From assembly GCF_945957355.1 (NCBI RefSeq), contig NZ_CAMFKM010000019.1, forward strand, positions 1 to 64,000: DNA of 64,000 nucleotides, given 5' to 3'. The notes below the pieces were generated by a model. The model was not told where the DNA came from. It did not search any database and saw only the letters and a program-made list of their open reading frames with translations. Below are positions 1 to 10,346 of the stretch, piece after piece (position 1 is the stretch's first letter; each line of letters begins with the position of its first letter). The DNA comes from an uncultured Reyranella sp. GTDB lineage: Bacteria > Pseudomonadota > Alphaproteobacteria > Reyranellales > Reyranellaceae. A program made the position numbers and the translations under genes.

Positions 1-698
1 CCTACCGCCAGATGTCGCTGCTGCTGCGCCGCCCGCCGGGCCGCGAAGCCTATCCCGGCGACGTGTTCTATCTCCACTCGCGCCTGCTCGAGCGCGCGGC
101 CAAGCTGAACGACAAGAACGGCGCGGGCTCTCTGACGGCGCTGCCGGTCATCGAGACGCAGGCCGGCGACGTGTCGGCCTACATTCCGACGAACGTCATC
201 TCGATCACCGACGGCCAGATCTTCCTCGAGACCGAGCTCTTCTATCAGGGCATCCGTCCCGCCATTAACGTCGGCCTGTCGGTCAGCCGCGTCGGCTCGG
301 CCGCGCAGATCAAGGCGATGAAGCAGGTCGCCGGCACCATCAAGCTGGAGCTGGCGCAGTATCGCGAGATGGCGGCCTTCGCCCAGTTCGCCTCGGACCT
401 CGACGCCTCGACCCAGCGCCTGCTGGCGCGCGGCCAGCGCCTCACCGAGCTGCTGAAGCAGGGCCAGTTCTCGCCGATGCCGGTCGAGGAGCAGGTCGTG
501 TCGCTGTACGCCGGCACCCGCGGCTTCCTCGACTCGCTGCCGGTGAACAAGGTGAACGACTTCGAGCATCAGCTGCTCGATGCCGTTCGCGCCGAGGGCT
601 CGATCCTCGCCTCGATCCGCGAGAAGCGCGAGATCGTCAAGGAGACCGACGACAAGCTGAAGGCGTTCCTCGGCGATTTCGTCAAGAAGTTCGCCTAA
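1..698 (+). CDS. atpA: F1 ATP synthase subunit alpha, C-terminal part (partial)
   Basis: C-terminal ~231 residues of the alpha subunit of the F1Fo ATP synthase, which with beta forms the nucleotide-binding hexamer on the cytoplasmic side. The frame is open to the left edge (codons in phase from base 3), so the ATG at 12 in the ORF track is internal. The motif [20 protein letters not shown] is the highly conserved stretch of alpha subunits, followed by the helical C-terminal domain. It is followed 17 bp later by atpG in the usual atpHAGDC order. The Walker A region lies outside the window. Confidence 0.97.
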   Translation, partial: YRQMSLLLRRPPGREAYPGDVFYLHSRLLERAAKLNDKNGAGSLTALPVIETQAGDVSAYIPTNVISITDGQIFLETELFYQGIRPAINVGLSVSRVGSAAQIKAMKQVAGTIKLELAQYREMAAFAQFASDLDASTQRLLARGQRLTELLKQGQFSPMPVEEQVVSLYAGTRGFLDSLPVNKVNDFEHQLLDAVRAEGSILASIREKREIVKETDDKLKAFLGDFVKKFA

Positions 699-715
699 GG
701 CGCCCGCAGGTTTAG

Positions 716-1600
716 ATGCCCAGTCTCAAGACCTACCGGCTGCGGATCCGAAGCGTCCAGTCGACGCAGAAGATCACGAAGGCCATGAAGATGGTGGCGG
801 CCGCCAAGCTGCGGCGCGCCCAGGAGCAGGCCACGGCGGCCCGTCCCTATGCGGAAGCCATGGACAAGATCCTGGCTTCGCTGGGCGCGAGCTTCAAGGG
901 CGCAACCGGCGGGCCGCGTCTGCTGGCGGGCACCGGCTCCGATCAGGTCCACCTGGTCATCGTCGCCACCGGCGACCGCGGCCTCTGCGGCGGCTTCAAC
1001 AGCACCATCGTGCGCGAGGCGCGGCGACAGATCCGCGCCCTGCTGAACGAAGGCAAGACGGTCAAGATCTTCTGCGTCGGCCGCAAGGGTCGCGACCAGC
1101 TGCGGCGCGACTTCAGTTCGCTGATCGTCGAGACGATGACCGACCTGGGCCGTCCGCGCCTGTCCTTCGGCGACGCCCAGAAGGTCGCCGCGCGGGTCAT
1201 GGAGATGTACGACGCGGGCGAATTCGACGTCGCCAAGGTGATCTTCAACCAGTTCAAGTCGGCGATGACGCAGGTCGTCACCGTCCAGCAGCTGATCCCG
1301 CCGCCGATGCCTGAAGCCTCGGCCGCGCCGGCCGCGGCCGGCGGCGCGATCTACGAGTTCGAGCCGGACGAGGGCGAGATCCTCGCCGACCTGCTGCCGC
1401 GCAACCTCACCGTCCAGATCTTCCGCGTCCTGCTGGAGAATGCGGCGAGCTTCTACGGCTCGCAGATGACGGCCATGGACAATGCCTCGCGCAACGCGGG
1501 CGACGTGATCAAGAAGCTGACGTTGCAGATGAACCGCTCGCGCCAGGCGTCGATCACCAAGGAACTCATCGAGATCATCTCGGGCGCCGAGGCCATCTAG
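716..1600 (+). CDS. atpG: F1 ATP synthase subunit gamma
   Basis: Central rotor shaft of F1, coupling proton flow through Fo to catalysis in the alpha3-beta3 ring. At 294 residues it has the normal family length. The N-terminal coiled-coil half ([20 protein letters not shown]) and the C-terminal helix ([14 protein letters not shown]) are the conserved ends that form the shaft. A Pro/Ala-rich insert near residues 195-215 is within normal variation. It sits between atpA and atpD in the operon. The start at 716 is the only sensible ATG near the conserved N terminus. Confidence 0.97.
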   Translation: MPSLKTYRLRIRSVQSTQKITKAMKMVAAAKLRRAQEQATAARPYAEAMDKILASLGASFKGATGGPRLLAGTGSDQVHLVIVATGDRGLCGGFNSTIVREARRQIRALLNEGKTVKIFCVGRKGRDQLRRDFSSLIVETMTDLGRPRLSFGDAQKVAARVMEMYDAGEFDVAKVIFNQFKSAMTQVVTVQQLIPPPMPEASAAPAAAGGAIYEFEPDEGEILADLLPRNLTVQIFRVLLENAASFYGSQMTAMDNASRNAGDVIKKLTLQMNRSRQASITKELIEIISGAEAI

Positions 1601-3061
<1,461 letters not shown>

Positions 3062-3065
3062 GCAC

Positions 3066-3479
3066 ATGGCCAAGGTCTCCTTCCGTCTGGTGATGCCCGA
3101 GCGCGAGCTGCTCGCGACCGAGGCCGACATGGTGGTCGTCCCGGGCAGCGAAGGCGACTTCGGTGTCCTCCCGGGTCACGCCCCGCTGGTCTCGACCGTT
3201 CGCCCCGGCGTTCTCGAGGTCTATCAGGGCAGCAAGGTCGAGCGCCGTTTCCTGGTGGCCGGCGGCTTCGCCGAAGTCACCCCGGAGCGGTGCACGGTCC
3301 TCGCCGATGAGGCTGTGCCCTTCGAACAGGTTACCGTCGCGCAGCTCGACGACCGCGAGCGCGCGGCGCGCAACGATATCACCGACGCCGCTACGCCCGC
3401 CGAGAAGGCCGCCGCCGAGAAGAACCTGGGGATCGCCCAGGATCTGAAGCGCGCGCAGGCCTTCTACGCCAGCCGCTGA
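3066..3479 (+). CDS. atpC: F1 ATP synthase subunit epsilon
   Basis: Epsilon subunit, contacting gamma and the c-ring and regulating ATP hydrolysis. At 137 residues it has the N-terminal beta-sandwich (GSEGDFGVLPGHAPLVSTVRPG is typical) and a C-terminal helical hairpin rich in Ala, Glu and Lys. It is the last atp gene. A short GCGC hairpin followed by AATTTTC just after the stop may act as a weak terminator, but this is uncertain. Confidence 0.96.
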   Translation: MAKVSFRLVMPERELLATEADMVVVPGSEGDFGVLPGHAPLVSTVRPGVLEVYQGSKVERRFLVAGGFAEVTPERCTVLADEAVPFEQVTVAQLDDRERAARNDITDAATPAEKAAAEKNLGIAQDLKRAQAFYASR

Positions 3480-3590
3480 TTTCAGCGCTACTGCGCAATT
3501 TTCAGTCGAAAAGTAATCCGGTCTGCCATTGAAAGGCGGGCCGGAGGCGGCTTTATTACGCTGGTAAGACAATGCGCCGGGGGCTCGTTG

Positions 3591-4409
3591 ATGGGTAACT
3601 GGACACTCGAGACGATCGCCTGGGATCGCTTCGATGCGTCGAAGGTGGATCCTGAGATCCTCCGCAACATCAAGGCGGCGGCCCTGGTGGAGCGGAACGG
3701 CGGCGACTACGGCATCTATCTCGGCCGGGTCTTTGCCGACGACCCCGAGTTCATGGCCGCCGTCGACAACTGGGTGACCGAAGAGGTCCAGCACGGCATG
3801 GCGCTCGGTCGCTGGGCACAGCTTGCCGATCCGTCCTGGGATTTCGATGCCGCCTTCGAGCGCTTCCGGACGGGCTACCAGGTGCCGCTCCATGTCAGCG
3901 AATCGGTGCGCGGTAGCCAGGCCGGCGAGATGATCGCCCGCTGCATCGTCGAGACCGGCACCAGCTCCTACTACAGCGCCCTCAAGGATGCGACCGAGGA
4001 GCCGGTCCTGAAGCAGGTATGCCAGAAGATCGCAGCTGACGAATTCCGTCACTACAAGCTCTTCTACGAACACCTCAATCGCTGCCTGGAACGCGATCGG
4101 CTGAACCGGTGGTCCCGCCTGCGTATCGGCTGGGGACGCCTGGCCGAGAGCGAGGACGACGAACTGGCCTATGCCTACTTCGCCGCCAACGGGCGGCCCG
4201 ACGCTGTCTACGACCGCAAGCGCAACATGCAGGCCTATGCCAGGCGCGCCTATCCGCTCTATCGTCAGACCCATGTCCAGCGCGCCATGGCGATGGTGTT
4301 GAAGGCCGTAGGGCTGGAGCCGCAGGGCCGCCTCAACAACCTGATGACCCGCGCGGGCCTGTGGTTCCTTCGCCGCAACGCCGCCAAGCTGGCGTCGCAG
4401 GGGGCTTGA
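3591..4409 (+). CDS. Ferritin-like diiron-fold protein
   Basis: A 272-residue soluble protein. Likely diiron ligands occur in EEVQH (about residue 62) and DEFRHY (about residue 150), with an intervening ETGTSSYY helix. These two E(E/F)xxH helices are the pattern of the ferritin/rubrerythrin/acyl-ACP-desaturase four-helix fold. No signal peptide or membrane segment is seen. The ORF track begins at a TTG at 3588; the ATG at 3591 is the better start. It stands alone about 110 bp after atpC and converges on rppH. Substrate and reaction are unknown. Confidence 0.75.
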   Translation: MGNWTLETIAWDRFDASKVDPEILRNIKAAALVERNGGDYGIYLGRVFADDPEFMAAVDNWVTEEVQHGMALGRWAQLADPSWDFDAAFERFRTGYQVPLHVSESVRGSQAGEMIARCIVETGTSSYYSALKDATEEPVLKQVCQKIAADEFRHYKLFYEHLNRCLERDRLNRWSRLRIGWGRLAESEDDELAYAYFAANGRPDAVYDRKRNMQAYARRAYPLYRQTHVQRAMAMVLKAVGLEPQGRLNNLMTRAGLWFLRRNAAKLASQGA

Positions 4410-4452
4410 AGCGTCTCATTGGAGTGGCGCGCTCCGATGATCGGTCCTGCAC

Positions 4453-4926
4453 TCAGGAAATCAGGTCGGCGAATTCCTGGAACACCGCGTCGTAGACAGC
4501 CTTCTTGAACGGCACGATCAGCCCCGACAGTTCGCTGGGCGCAATCCAGCGCCAGGCCGCGAATTCCTGGTCGTGCGCATCGATGTCGATATCGGCATCC
4601 GTGCCGGTGAAGGCCAGCGCAAACCACTTCTGCGACTGACCGCGCCAGCGACCCTTCCAGTAGGCGGGCCGCCGCTCCTCCGGCACCTCGTAGGAAATCC
4701 AGCCGGCGCTCTCGCGCAGCAGCAGCGCCTTGGTCGTGCCGACCTCCTCGTGCAGTTCGCGGCAGGCGGCCTCCACCGGCGTCTCACCCCTGTCGATGCC
4801 GCCCTGGGGCATCTGCCAGGCGTCGGGCTGGTTGGCGCGGCAGCCGACGAAGACACGGCGGTCCGGAGCGATCAGCATCAGGCCGACGTTCCGTCGATAT
4901 TCTTGCGGGGTAATGGCGGTGGTCAT
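4453..4926 (-). CDS. rppH: RNA pyrophosphohydrolase (Nudix)
   Basis: Removes pyrophosphate from the 5' triphosphate end of RNA, opening transcripts to RNase E-type decay. The 157-residue product begins MTTAITPQEYRRNVG, close to the usual RppH start YRxNVG. The Nudix box GGIDRGETPVEAACRELHEE is complete, with the catalytic REXXEE glutamates. The upstream extension in the ORF track (start 4992) overlaps the preceding gene and is not typical. It lies 8 bp downstream of the polysaccharide-deacetylase-like gene, so it is probably co-transcribed. Confidence 0.93.
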   Translation of the reverse strand: MTTAITPQEYRRNVGLMLIAPDRRVFVGCRANQPDAWQMPQGGIDRGETPVEAACRELHEEVGTTKALLLRESAGWISYEVPEERRPAYWKGRWRGQSQKWFALAFTGTDADIDIDAHDQEFAAWRWIAPSELSGLIVPFKKAVYDAVFQEFADLIS

Positions 4927-4934
4927 GGACCTCG

Positions 4935-6080
4935 TCAGGGGCGGAGCTGCGCCGGTTGGGCCCGCAGGCGAGCCATGCAGGCGTCGCGGCACTCGAAATG
5001 CCCGATGATCGGCACGAAGGACAAGGTCGATTTTCCTTCCTGCCCCTTGTACCAGGCGGCGATGGCGGTGATGGCCTCGTCGTCCGGCTGCACGACGCCG
5101 AAGGCATGGCGTGGCGCGCGGTCGGCCGATGTCTCGCCAACCCAGGCGCCCAGCCGGTCGAGATTGCCGCCGACGCCGTCGCCCGCGAGCTTGTAGTCCA
5201 GCACATCGGTGCTGCGGGCATAGCCCACGCCCAGCTCCTCGGTCAGGCGCTGGATCGGCGATGTTCCGGGGGCCGGATTGACCTCGATCACCGCGAGGCC
5301 TCGCTCGGCGATCTCCATGACCAGCGGCCGCATCACCGTCTCAGACTGAGCTGCGCGGCCGGGTGGCGAGATCACCAGGCCGACATAGCCTTCGCCGCGC
5401 GCCAGGGTGGCGCGCAGGCGACGCAGGTTCTCCGGCCCATCGGCGGTGGCTTCGATCGGCCGCACGCCGCGCTCGGCGACGGCGGGATCGTCCATGGGCA
5501 GCATCAGGTAGCTCTCGTGGCCGAACGTACGGGCCTGCGCCAGCCAGCGCGGCAGGTCGGGCGTACCGGGCAGGAATGCCAGGCTGACCTCGGGTGGGAG
5601 GTCCTCGATGGCACGACGCATCGCGGCCTCGTTGACGCCGATATTGATCACGAGCAGGCCGAGGCGCGCCGGCGGGCCCGCCGGATCGAAGCGCCTCGCA
5701 TTGGCGATCCATGGCATCCAGCCGGAGGGTGCTACGCGCGGCAGGCGAAGCCCGTCGGCGGTCGTCTCGGTCATCGCCGCGAGATCTTCGGCGGGCAGGC
5801 TGCGGAATCCCGACGGCTTCGGCGGGCGACGCGGCAGCGGCAGCGACAGTATTCCAGCCGCCGGTGGTGCCAGGGCGACGGGCTCCCCGGTTACGGGCGG
5901 CGGTACCGAGGCCGCCACGGCGCTATCGACGAGCTGCGGAGTCCTTTCACCGAAGTCGCCGAAGGCGACGCCGGCCGAGGCCGCGATCAGTCCGATCACC
6001 AGGAGATAGGCCGCGACCAGACCCCTGGGGTCTGGCCGTTTCTTTGCGATTATCGCGACGCGCCGGCCGGGACTGGCCAT
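4935..6080 (-). CDS. Divergent polysaccharide deacetylase family protein
   Basis: A 381-residue protein with a short basic N terminus, one transmembrane segment at about residues 23-44 (LVAAYLLVIGLIAASAGVAF), a Pro-rich linker and a C-terminal globular domain. The stretch GLLVINIGVNEAAMRRAIEDLP resembles the start of the DUF610/PF04748 divergent polysaccharide deacetylase domain. In alphaproteobacteria this family usually sits next to ctpA and envC and is linked to envelope remodelling. Here it lies directly downstream of ctpA (21 bp) and upstream of rppH. Catalytic activity has not been shown for most members. Confidence 0.85.
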   Translation of the reverse strand: MASPGRRVAIIAKKRPDPRGLVAAYLLVIGLIAASAGVAFGDFGERTPQLVDSAVAASVPPPVTGEPVALAPPAAGILSLPLPRRPPKPSGFRSLPAEDLAAMTETTADGLRLPRVAPSGWMPWIANARRFDPAGPPARLGLLVINIGVNEAAMRRAIEDLPPEVSLAFLPGTPDLPRWLAQARTFGHESYLMLPMDDPAVAERGVRPIEATADGPENLRRLRATLARGEGYVGLVISPPGRAAQSETVMRPLVMEIAERGLAVIEVNPAPGTSPIQRLTEELGVGYARSTDVLDYKLAGDGVGGNLDRLGAWVGETSADRAPRHAFGVVQPDDEAITAIAAWYKGQEGKSTLSFVPIIGHFECRDACMARLRAQPAQLRP

Positions 6081-6101
6081 GGCGTCATCCTCGGAGTGCG
6101 G

Positions 6102-7493
6102 TCAGTTGGCCTTTCCGGTGTAGAGCGAGATGCCGCGGATCAGGTCGGCCGCGCGCAGAAGCTGGTAGTCGGCAGCCTGCTCCTTCGGCGGCTCGTCCGG
6201 GTCGCCGGCCGGCGCTGCCTGCGGCGCCGCCTGCGGGGCGGTCTGGCCGGCCGCCTTGTCGTCGGTCTTGTCGCCCGGCTTGCCGGCTTCGGGCTTCGCG
6301 GGCGCCGCCGGCTTCTCGTTCGGGTTGGTGATCGAGCGGCGCAGGTTCTCCTCGCGGAAGCTCGAGCGCTGCTGGATGTTCTCGATCTTCGCGGGCTCGA
6401 CCTCGATGTCCGGCTTGATGCCTTCCTTCTGGATCGAACGGCCCGAGGGCGTGAAATAAAGCGCCGTGGTCAGTCGGATCGCACCGCCGCCGGTGACCTG
6501 CATGATGGTCTGGACCGAGCCCTTGCCGAACGAGCGCGTGCCGAGAACGATGGCGCGGCGGTGATCCTGCAGCGCACCGGCCACGATTTCGGAGGCCGAG
6601 GCCGAGCCGCCGTTCATCAGCACCACGATCGGCAGGCCGTTGGCGACGTCGCCGGGCTTGGCGTTCCAGCGCTGCACGTCGTCGTTCTTGCGCGCCTTGA
6701 CCGAGACGATCTCGCCCTTGTCGAGGAAGGCGTCCGACATCGCGATGGCCTGGTCGAGCAGGCCGCCCGGGTTGTTGCGCAGGTCGATGATGTAGCCCTT
6801 GAGCTTGTTGCCGGCTTCCTTCTTGAGCTTCTCGACCGCGTCGAGCACGCCGGGCGTGGTCTGCTCGGTGAAGGAGGTGACGCGGATGTAGCCGATGTCG
6901 CCGCCCTCGAGGCGGAACTTGACCGGCTTCACCTTGATGGTCTCGCGGGTCAGCGAGACGTCGAACGGATCCTTGGTGCCGCGGCGGATCGAGACCTTGA
7001 TCGGCGTGCCGACCTTGCCGCGCATCTTCTCGACGGCTTCCTGCAGGGTGAGGCCTTGCACCGGCTCGCCGTCCAGCGCGAAGATCAGGTCGCCGGGCAG
7101 GATGCCGGCCTTCGAGGCGGGCGTGTCGTCGATCGGAGACACGACCTTGATGACGCCATTGTCCATCGTGACCTCGATGCCGAGGCCGCCGAACTCACCC
7201 TTCGTCTGGACCTGCATGTCCTTGTAGGACTTGGGGTTCATGTAGCTCGAATGCGGATCGAGCGCGCTCAGCATGCCGTTGATGGCATTCTCGATGAGCT
7301 GCTTCTCCTCGACCGGCTCGACATAGTCGCGGCGGATTCGCTCCAGCACGTCACCGAACAGATTGAGCTGCTGGTAGAGTTCGCTCTTGTCGCCGCCGGC
7401 GGCCTTCGGATCGGGGGCTTTGGTCTGCGCGAGGGCGGGTGTGGCCAGGAAAGCCACGGCCGTGGCGAGGGAGGCGAAGCGCAGAAAGGTCAT
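6102..7493 (-). CDS. ctpA: S41 family C-terminal processing protease
   Basis: Periplasmic serine protease of the CtpA/Prc type, 463 residues. A cleavable signal peptide is visible (MTFLRFASL...TPALAQT, about 22 residues). A PDZ domain (about residues 95-175) is followed by the peptidase core with the Ser-Lys dyad in GGSASASEIVAGALQDHR and TRSFGKGSVQ. The C-terminal tail is rich in Pro, Ala and Gln and looks disordered. Its usual job is trimming periplasmic or envelope proteins. It is followed by the deacetylase-like gene and rppH. The murein-hydrolase activator gene envC, common between gpmI and ctpA in relatives, is not here. Confidence 0.95.
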   Translation of the reverse strand: MTFLRFASLATAVAFLATPALAQTKAPDPKAAGGDKSELYQQLNLFGDVLERIRRDYVEPVEEKQLIENAINGMLSALDPHSSYMNPKSYKDMQVQTKGEFGGLGIEVTMDNGVIKVVSPIDDTPASKAGILPGDLIFALDGEPVQGLTLQEAVEKMRGKVGTPIKVSIRRGTKDPFDVSLTRETIKVKPVKFRLEGGDIGYIRVTSFTEQTTPGVLDAVEKLKKEAGNKLKGYIIDLRNNPGGLLDQAIAMSDAFLDKGEIVSVKARKNDDVQRWNAKPGDVANGLPIVVLMNGGSASASEIVAGALQDHRRAIVLGTRSFGKGSVQTIMQVTGGGAIRLTTALYFTPSGRSIQKEGIKPDIEVEPAKIENIQQRSSFREENLRRSITNPNEKPAAPAKPEAGKPGDKTDDKAAGQTAPQAAPQAAPAGDPDEPPKEQAADYQLLRAADLIRGISLYTGKAN

Positions 7494-7594
7494 TTGGGTG
7501 CCTTCAGGAGGGAGTCGCCAGGGGCTTTGGGAGCCCGGCGATCCGGTGTTTCAGCGTGGGTTGGAAGATACAGGGGCGTCTTTGGCAGGATCAA

Positions 7595-7613
7595 GGCGCC
7601 GGGGCCCGGCGCC
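7595..7613. repeat. Perfect GC-rich inverted repeat between gpmI and ctpA
   Basis: Arms GGCGCCGGG and CCCGGCGCC are separated by a single base, 9 bp each and perfect. It lies 11 bp beyond the gpmI stop and about 100 bp before the ctpA start on the minus strand. It could fold as a transcript-end hairpin for gpmI, but no run of U follows (TTGATCC). It may instead mark a processing or Rho-linked end. About 80 bp of remaining spacer presumably holds the ctpA promoter, which I could not place. Confidence 0.55.
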
Positions 7614-7623
7614 GCTTCACAAA

Positions 7624-9216
7624 TCAGGCAGAGGCTGCGGCCGCTGGGCGCGGTACCGCCAGGACAGCAGGTCGAGAGGCGTTCGAGAGCATTGATCTAC
7701 CGGTCATTTCCACGGGTTGCGGAACGCCCATCAGGGCCAGCATCGTGGGGGCCACGTCGGCCAGCTTGCCGTCGGTCAGCGAATGGACCGAGGCGGGGGC
7801 GTTGAACAGCAGCGCGGGCACCCGGTTCAACGTGTGCTGGGTGTGTTTCTGATGCGACTGCTCGTCGTACATCTGCTCGGCATTGCCATGGTCGGCGGTG
7901 ACGAACATGACGCCGCCGGCCGCCTGGATCGCCTGCATCAGCCGTCCGAGGCAGCCATCGACCGCCTCGACCGCCCTGGTCGCCGCCGAGAGGTCGCCGG
8001 TATGGCCGACCATGTCGGTGTTGGCGTAGTTGACCACGATCAGGTCGAACTTGCCCGATCCGATGGCCTCGACGAGCTTTTCGGTGACTTCCGGCGCGCT
8101 CATCTCCGGCTTCATGTCGTAGGTCTTCACCTTGGGCGATGGTACGAGGATGCGCTCCTCGCCCTCGAACACGCGCTCCTCGCCGCCGTTGAAGAAGAAG
8201 GTGACGTGGGCATATTTCTCGGTCTCGGCGATGCGCAGCTGCTTCAGGCCCGCGCGCGACACCGTCTCGCCGAGACCCATCTTGATGATCTCGGGTGGGA
8301 ACAGCGTCTTCAGGAAGGGATTGAGCGCGGCCGAATACTCGGCCATGCCGACGGCCGTACCGAAAGCCACGACGCGATTGCGGTTGAAACCGTCGAACCG
8401 CGGATCGAGCAGTGCCGTCAGAATTTCCCGCGCCCGGTCGGAGCGGTAGTTGAACATCAGCAGGCCATCGCCGTCCTTCATGCCGGCATAGCCGTCGATC
8501 ACCGTCGGCAGGACGAACTCGTCGTCGAGCTTGGCCGCATAGGCCTTGTCGACGGCCTCCTTCGGCGCCATGGCCCTTTCACCGTTGGCATCGACCATGG
8601 CGTCGTACGCCAGGGTCACGCGCTCCCATCGCTTGTCGCGGTCCATGGCATAGAAGCGGCCGGTCACGGTGGCGAAGCGGATCGGCAGGCCGGGCTTCAG
8701 TCCGGCCTCGATATGGTCGAGGCATTCCAGCGCGCTGCGCGGCGGCATGTCCCGTCCGTCGAGGAATGCATGGATCCAGACCGGCACGCCCTGGCCCGCG
8801 ACGAGGTTGGCGAGGAAGACCAGATGGTCCTGGTGGGCATGCACGCCGCCCGGCGAGGCGAGGCCCATCAGATGCAGCGCCGCACCGCTCTGCTTCAGCC
8901 GCTCGATCGTCCCGGCGAGGGTCGGGCTCCTGGCGAGCGAGCCGTCCTCGATCGCATTGTCGATGCGCGGCAGGTCCGGCACGGCGACCCGGCCGGCGCC
9001 GAGATTCATGTGGCCGACCTCGGAATTGCCCATCTGGCCCTTGGGCAGGCCGACGAAGGTCTCGGAGGCGTCGATCAGCCCCTGCGGGCAGGTCGCGACC
9101 AGCCGGTCGAAGTTCGGCGTGCGGGCGCCCAGGATCGCGTTGTTCGAGAGATCGGTGCGATGACCCCATCCGTCGAGGATGCAGAGCAGGACGGGACGCG
9201 GAGCAGGAGACGCCAT
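7624..9216 (-). CDS. gpmI: 2,3-bisphosphoglycerate-independent phosphoglycerate mutase
   Basis: Interconverts 3- and 2-phosphoglycerate in glycolysis using two manganese ions. The 530-residue protein starts MASPAPRPVLLCILDGWGHR. Metal and phosphoserine motifs are present: LDGWG, the GQMGNSEVGHMNLGAGR stretch and the TADHGNAEQM motif near the C terminus. The ATG overlaps the TAA of the upstream gene by one base (TAATG), so translation is coupled. The longer ORF in the track, reaching 9798, reads through an unrelated frame. Its usual alphaproteobacterial neighbours rlmH and ctpA are nearby. Confidence 0.95.
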   Translation of the reverse strand: MASPAPRPVLLCILDGWGHRTDLSNNAILGARTPNFDRLVATCPQGLIDASETFVGLPKGQMGNSEVGHMNLGAGRVAVPDLPRIDNAIEDGSLARSPTLAGTIERLKQSGAALHLMGLASPGGVHAHQDHLVFLANLVAGQGVPVWIHAFLDGRDMPPRSALECLDHIEAGLKPGLPIRFATVTGRFYAMDRDKRWERVTLAYDAMVDANGERAMAPKEAVDKAYAAKLDDEFVLPTVIDGYAGMKDGDGLLMFNYRSDRAREILTALLDPRFDGFNRNRVVAFGTAVGMAEYSAALNPFLKTLFPPEIIKMGLGETVSRAGLKQLRIAETEKYAHVTFFFNGGEERVFEGEERILVPSPKVKTYDMKPEMSAPEVTEKLVEAIGSGKFDLIVVNYANTDMVGHTGDLSAATRAVEAVDGCLGRLMQAIQAAGGVMFVTADHGNAEQMYDEQSHQKHTQHTLNRVPALLFNAPASVHSLTDGKLADVAPTMLALMGVPQPVEMTGRSMLSNASRPAVLAVPRPAAAASA

Positions 9217-9815
9217 TACGAAGCCTTCCGGATCTGGGGCTGGGCGCGTTCGACGGCATTGAACTTGTTGGGACAGCTCAACTCGCGCGGATCGGTGTTG
9301 GGATTCTGGTCCGGCACCTCGATGGCGCAGAACACGAACTCGCCGCGCGGTTCGCCGTCGATGCTGACATCGTAGGTGTAGGTGCCGGGCGGATCGCCAG
9401 GGATGATGCACCAGGAGCGCTGCAGCACGCCGTCCTGCACCGTCTCGAGCATGCGCGTCGTGGCCTTGGTCTTGTCGGCGCTGACCTCGGTCTCGGGGCC
9501 GGCGATCACCTGCTCTGCCGGTTGCGAGGTCGTGAGGACCTCCTTCAGCGAGACGACCCGGTTGGGGCCGCCGAGATACATGCGCCACCCGAAGCAGGCG
9601 CGGTGGAACAGGAGCGGGATGGCGTTGGTCTCGTAGTGGCGCTGCTTTCCGTCTTCGCCCGTGATCGAGACGTAGGGGATGCTGCGGACGGGCTTCGCGG
9701 CCGGCTTCTGGACGGGTGTCGTCGGGCTCGTCGACTGGGCCATTGCGGCGCTCGAAGCGGCTGCCAGGAGAAGGGCGGACGAAGTGGCCACGAGCCACCG
9801 GGAGAATGGGTGCAT
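9216..9815 (-). CDS. Secreted or periplasmic protein of unknown function
   Basis: A 199-residue protein with a clear N-terminal signal peptide (MHPFSRWLVATSSALLLAAA...AMAQ). The mature part starts with a Pro/Thr/Lys-rich linker and has three cysteines (RACFGW, SWCIIPGD, FVFCAIE, with a fourth in LSCPNKF) that could form disulfides in the periplasm. I do not recognise the domain. It is inserted between rlmH and gpmI and its stop overlaps the gpmI start, so both are probably on one transcript. A role in the envelope is only a guess. Confidence 0.75.
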   Translation of the reverse strand: MHPFSRWLVATSSALLLAAASSAAMAQSTSPTTPVQKPAAKPVRSIPYVSITGEDGKQRHYETNAIPLLFHRACFGWRMYLGGPNRVVSLKEVLTTSQPAEQVIAGPETEVSADKTKATTRMLETVQDGVLQRSWCIIPGDPPGTYTYDVSIDGEPRGEFVFCAIEVPDQNPNTDPRELSCPNKFNAVERAQPQIRKAS

Positions 9816-9866
9816 GGTGCCAATGTAGCCCCGGTTTTTCGTCAGAACAGAGGCAAAATCGCCTTT

Positions 9867-10325
9867 TCAGGCCCGATGATAGGGATGGCCGGCGAGGAGT
9901 TGCTGGGCGCGGTAGATCTGCTCGGCCAGCATCCCGCGTGCGAGGAGATGGGGCCAGGTCATGGCGCCAAATGACAGGACGAGCGTGGCTTTTTTCAGCA
10001 TCGCTTCCGTGTGGCCATCGGCGCCGCCGATCAGGAAGGCTACATCGGAGACCGACGTGTCGCGCCAGCCACCCAGGCGGGCGGCGAAGGTTTCGCTGTC
10101 CAGCACCTTGCCGCGGCGGTCCAGCATCACCAGCGTCGCGCCGGCCGGGGCGGCTTCGAGCAGCAGCTCACCTTCGCGCTGCATGAGCTGGGGCGCCGGC
10201 AACTTCCGCTTCTCCTCGATCTCGCGCAACACGAGCGGCCAGCGGATGCGGCCGGCATAGTGGTCGTAAAGGTCCCGCTCCGGCCCGCGCGAGGCGCGGC
10301 CGATGGCGGCAATCGTGATCTTCAA
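9867..10325 (-). CDS. rlmH: 23S rRNA pseudouridine-1915 N3-methyltransferase
   Basis: SPOUT-class methyltransferase that modifies helix 69 of 23S rRNA on the assembled 70S ribosome. At 152 residues it has the normal size. The conserved SAM-knot segments AFLIGGADGH and LAEQIYRAQQLLAGHPYHR close the protein, as in the E. coli enzyme. It lies 21 bp downstream of the nadD-rsfS frame, the common rsfS-rlmH order in proteobacteria. Confidence 0.96.
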   Translation of the reverse strand: MKITIAAIGRASRGPERDLYDHYAGRIRWPLVLREIEEKRKLPAPQLMQREGELLLEAAPAGATLVMLDRRGKVLDSETFAARLGGWRDTSVSDVAFLIGGADGHTEAMLKKATLVLSFGAMTWPHLLARGMLAEQIYRAQQLLAGHPYHRA

Positions 10326-10346
10326 TCGAAGCTCACGCCGCCGGCA

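Noticed and set aside
7595-7613. Intrinsic terminator for gpmI
   Set aside because: The stem is perfect but is not followed by a T-run; recorded only as a repeat.
4956-7805. 949-codon plus-strand ORF opposite the ctpA and deacetylase genes
   Set aside because: Antisense of three recognised genes, with low-complexity Arg/Gly/Ala composition.
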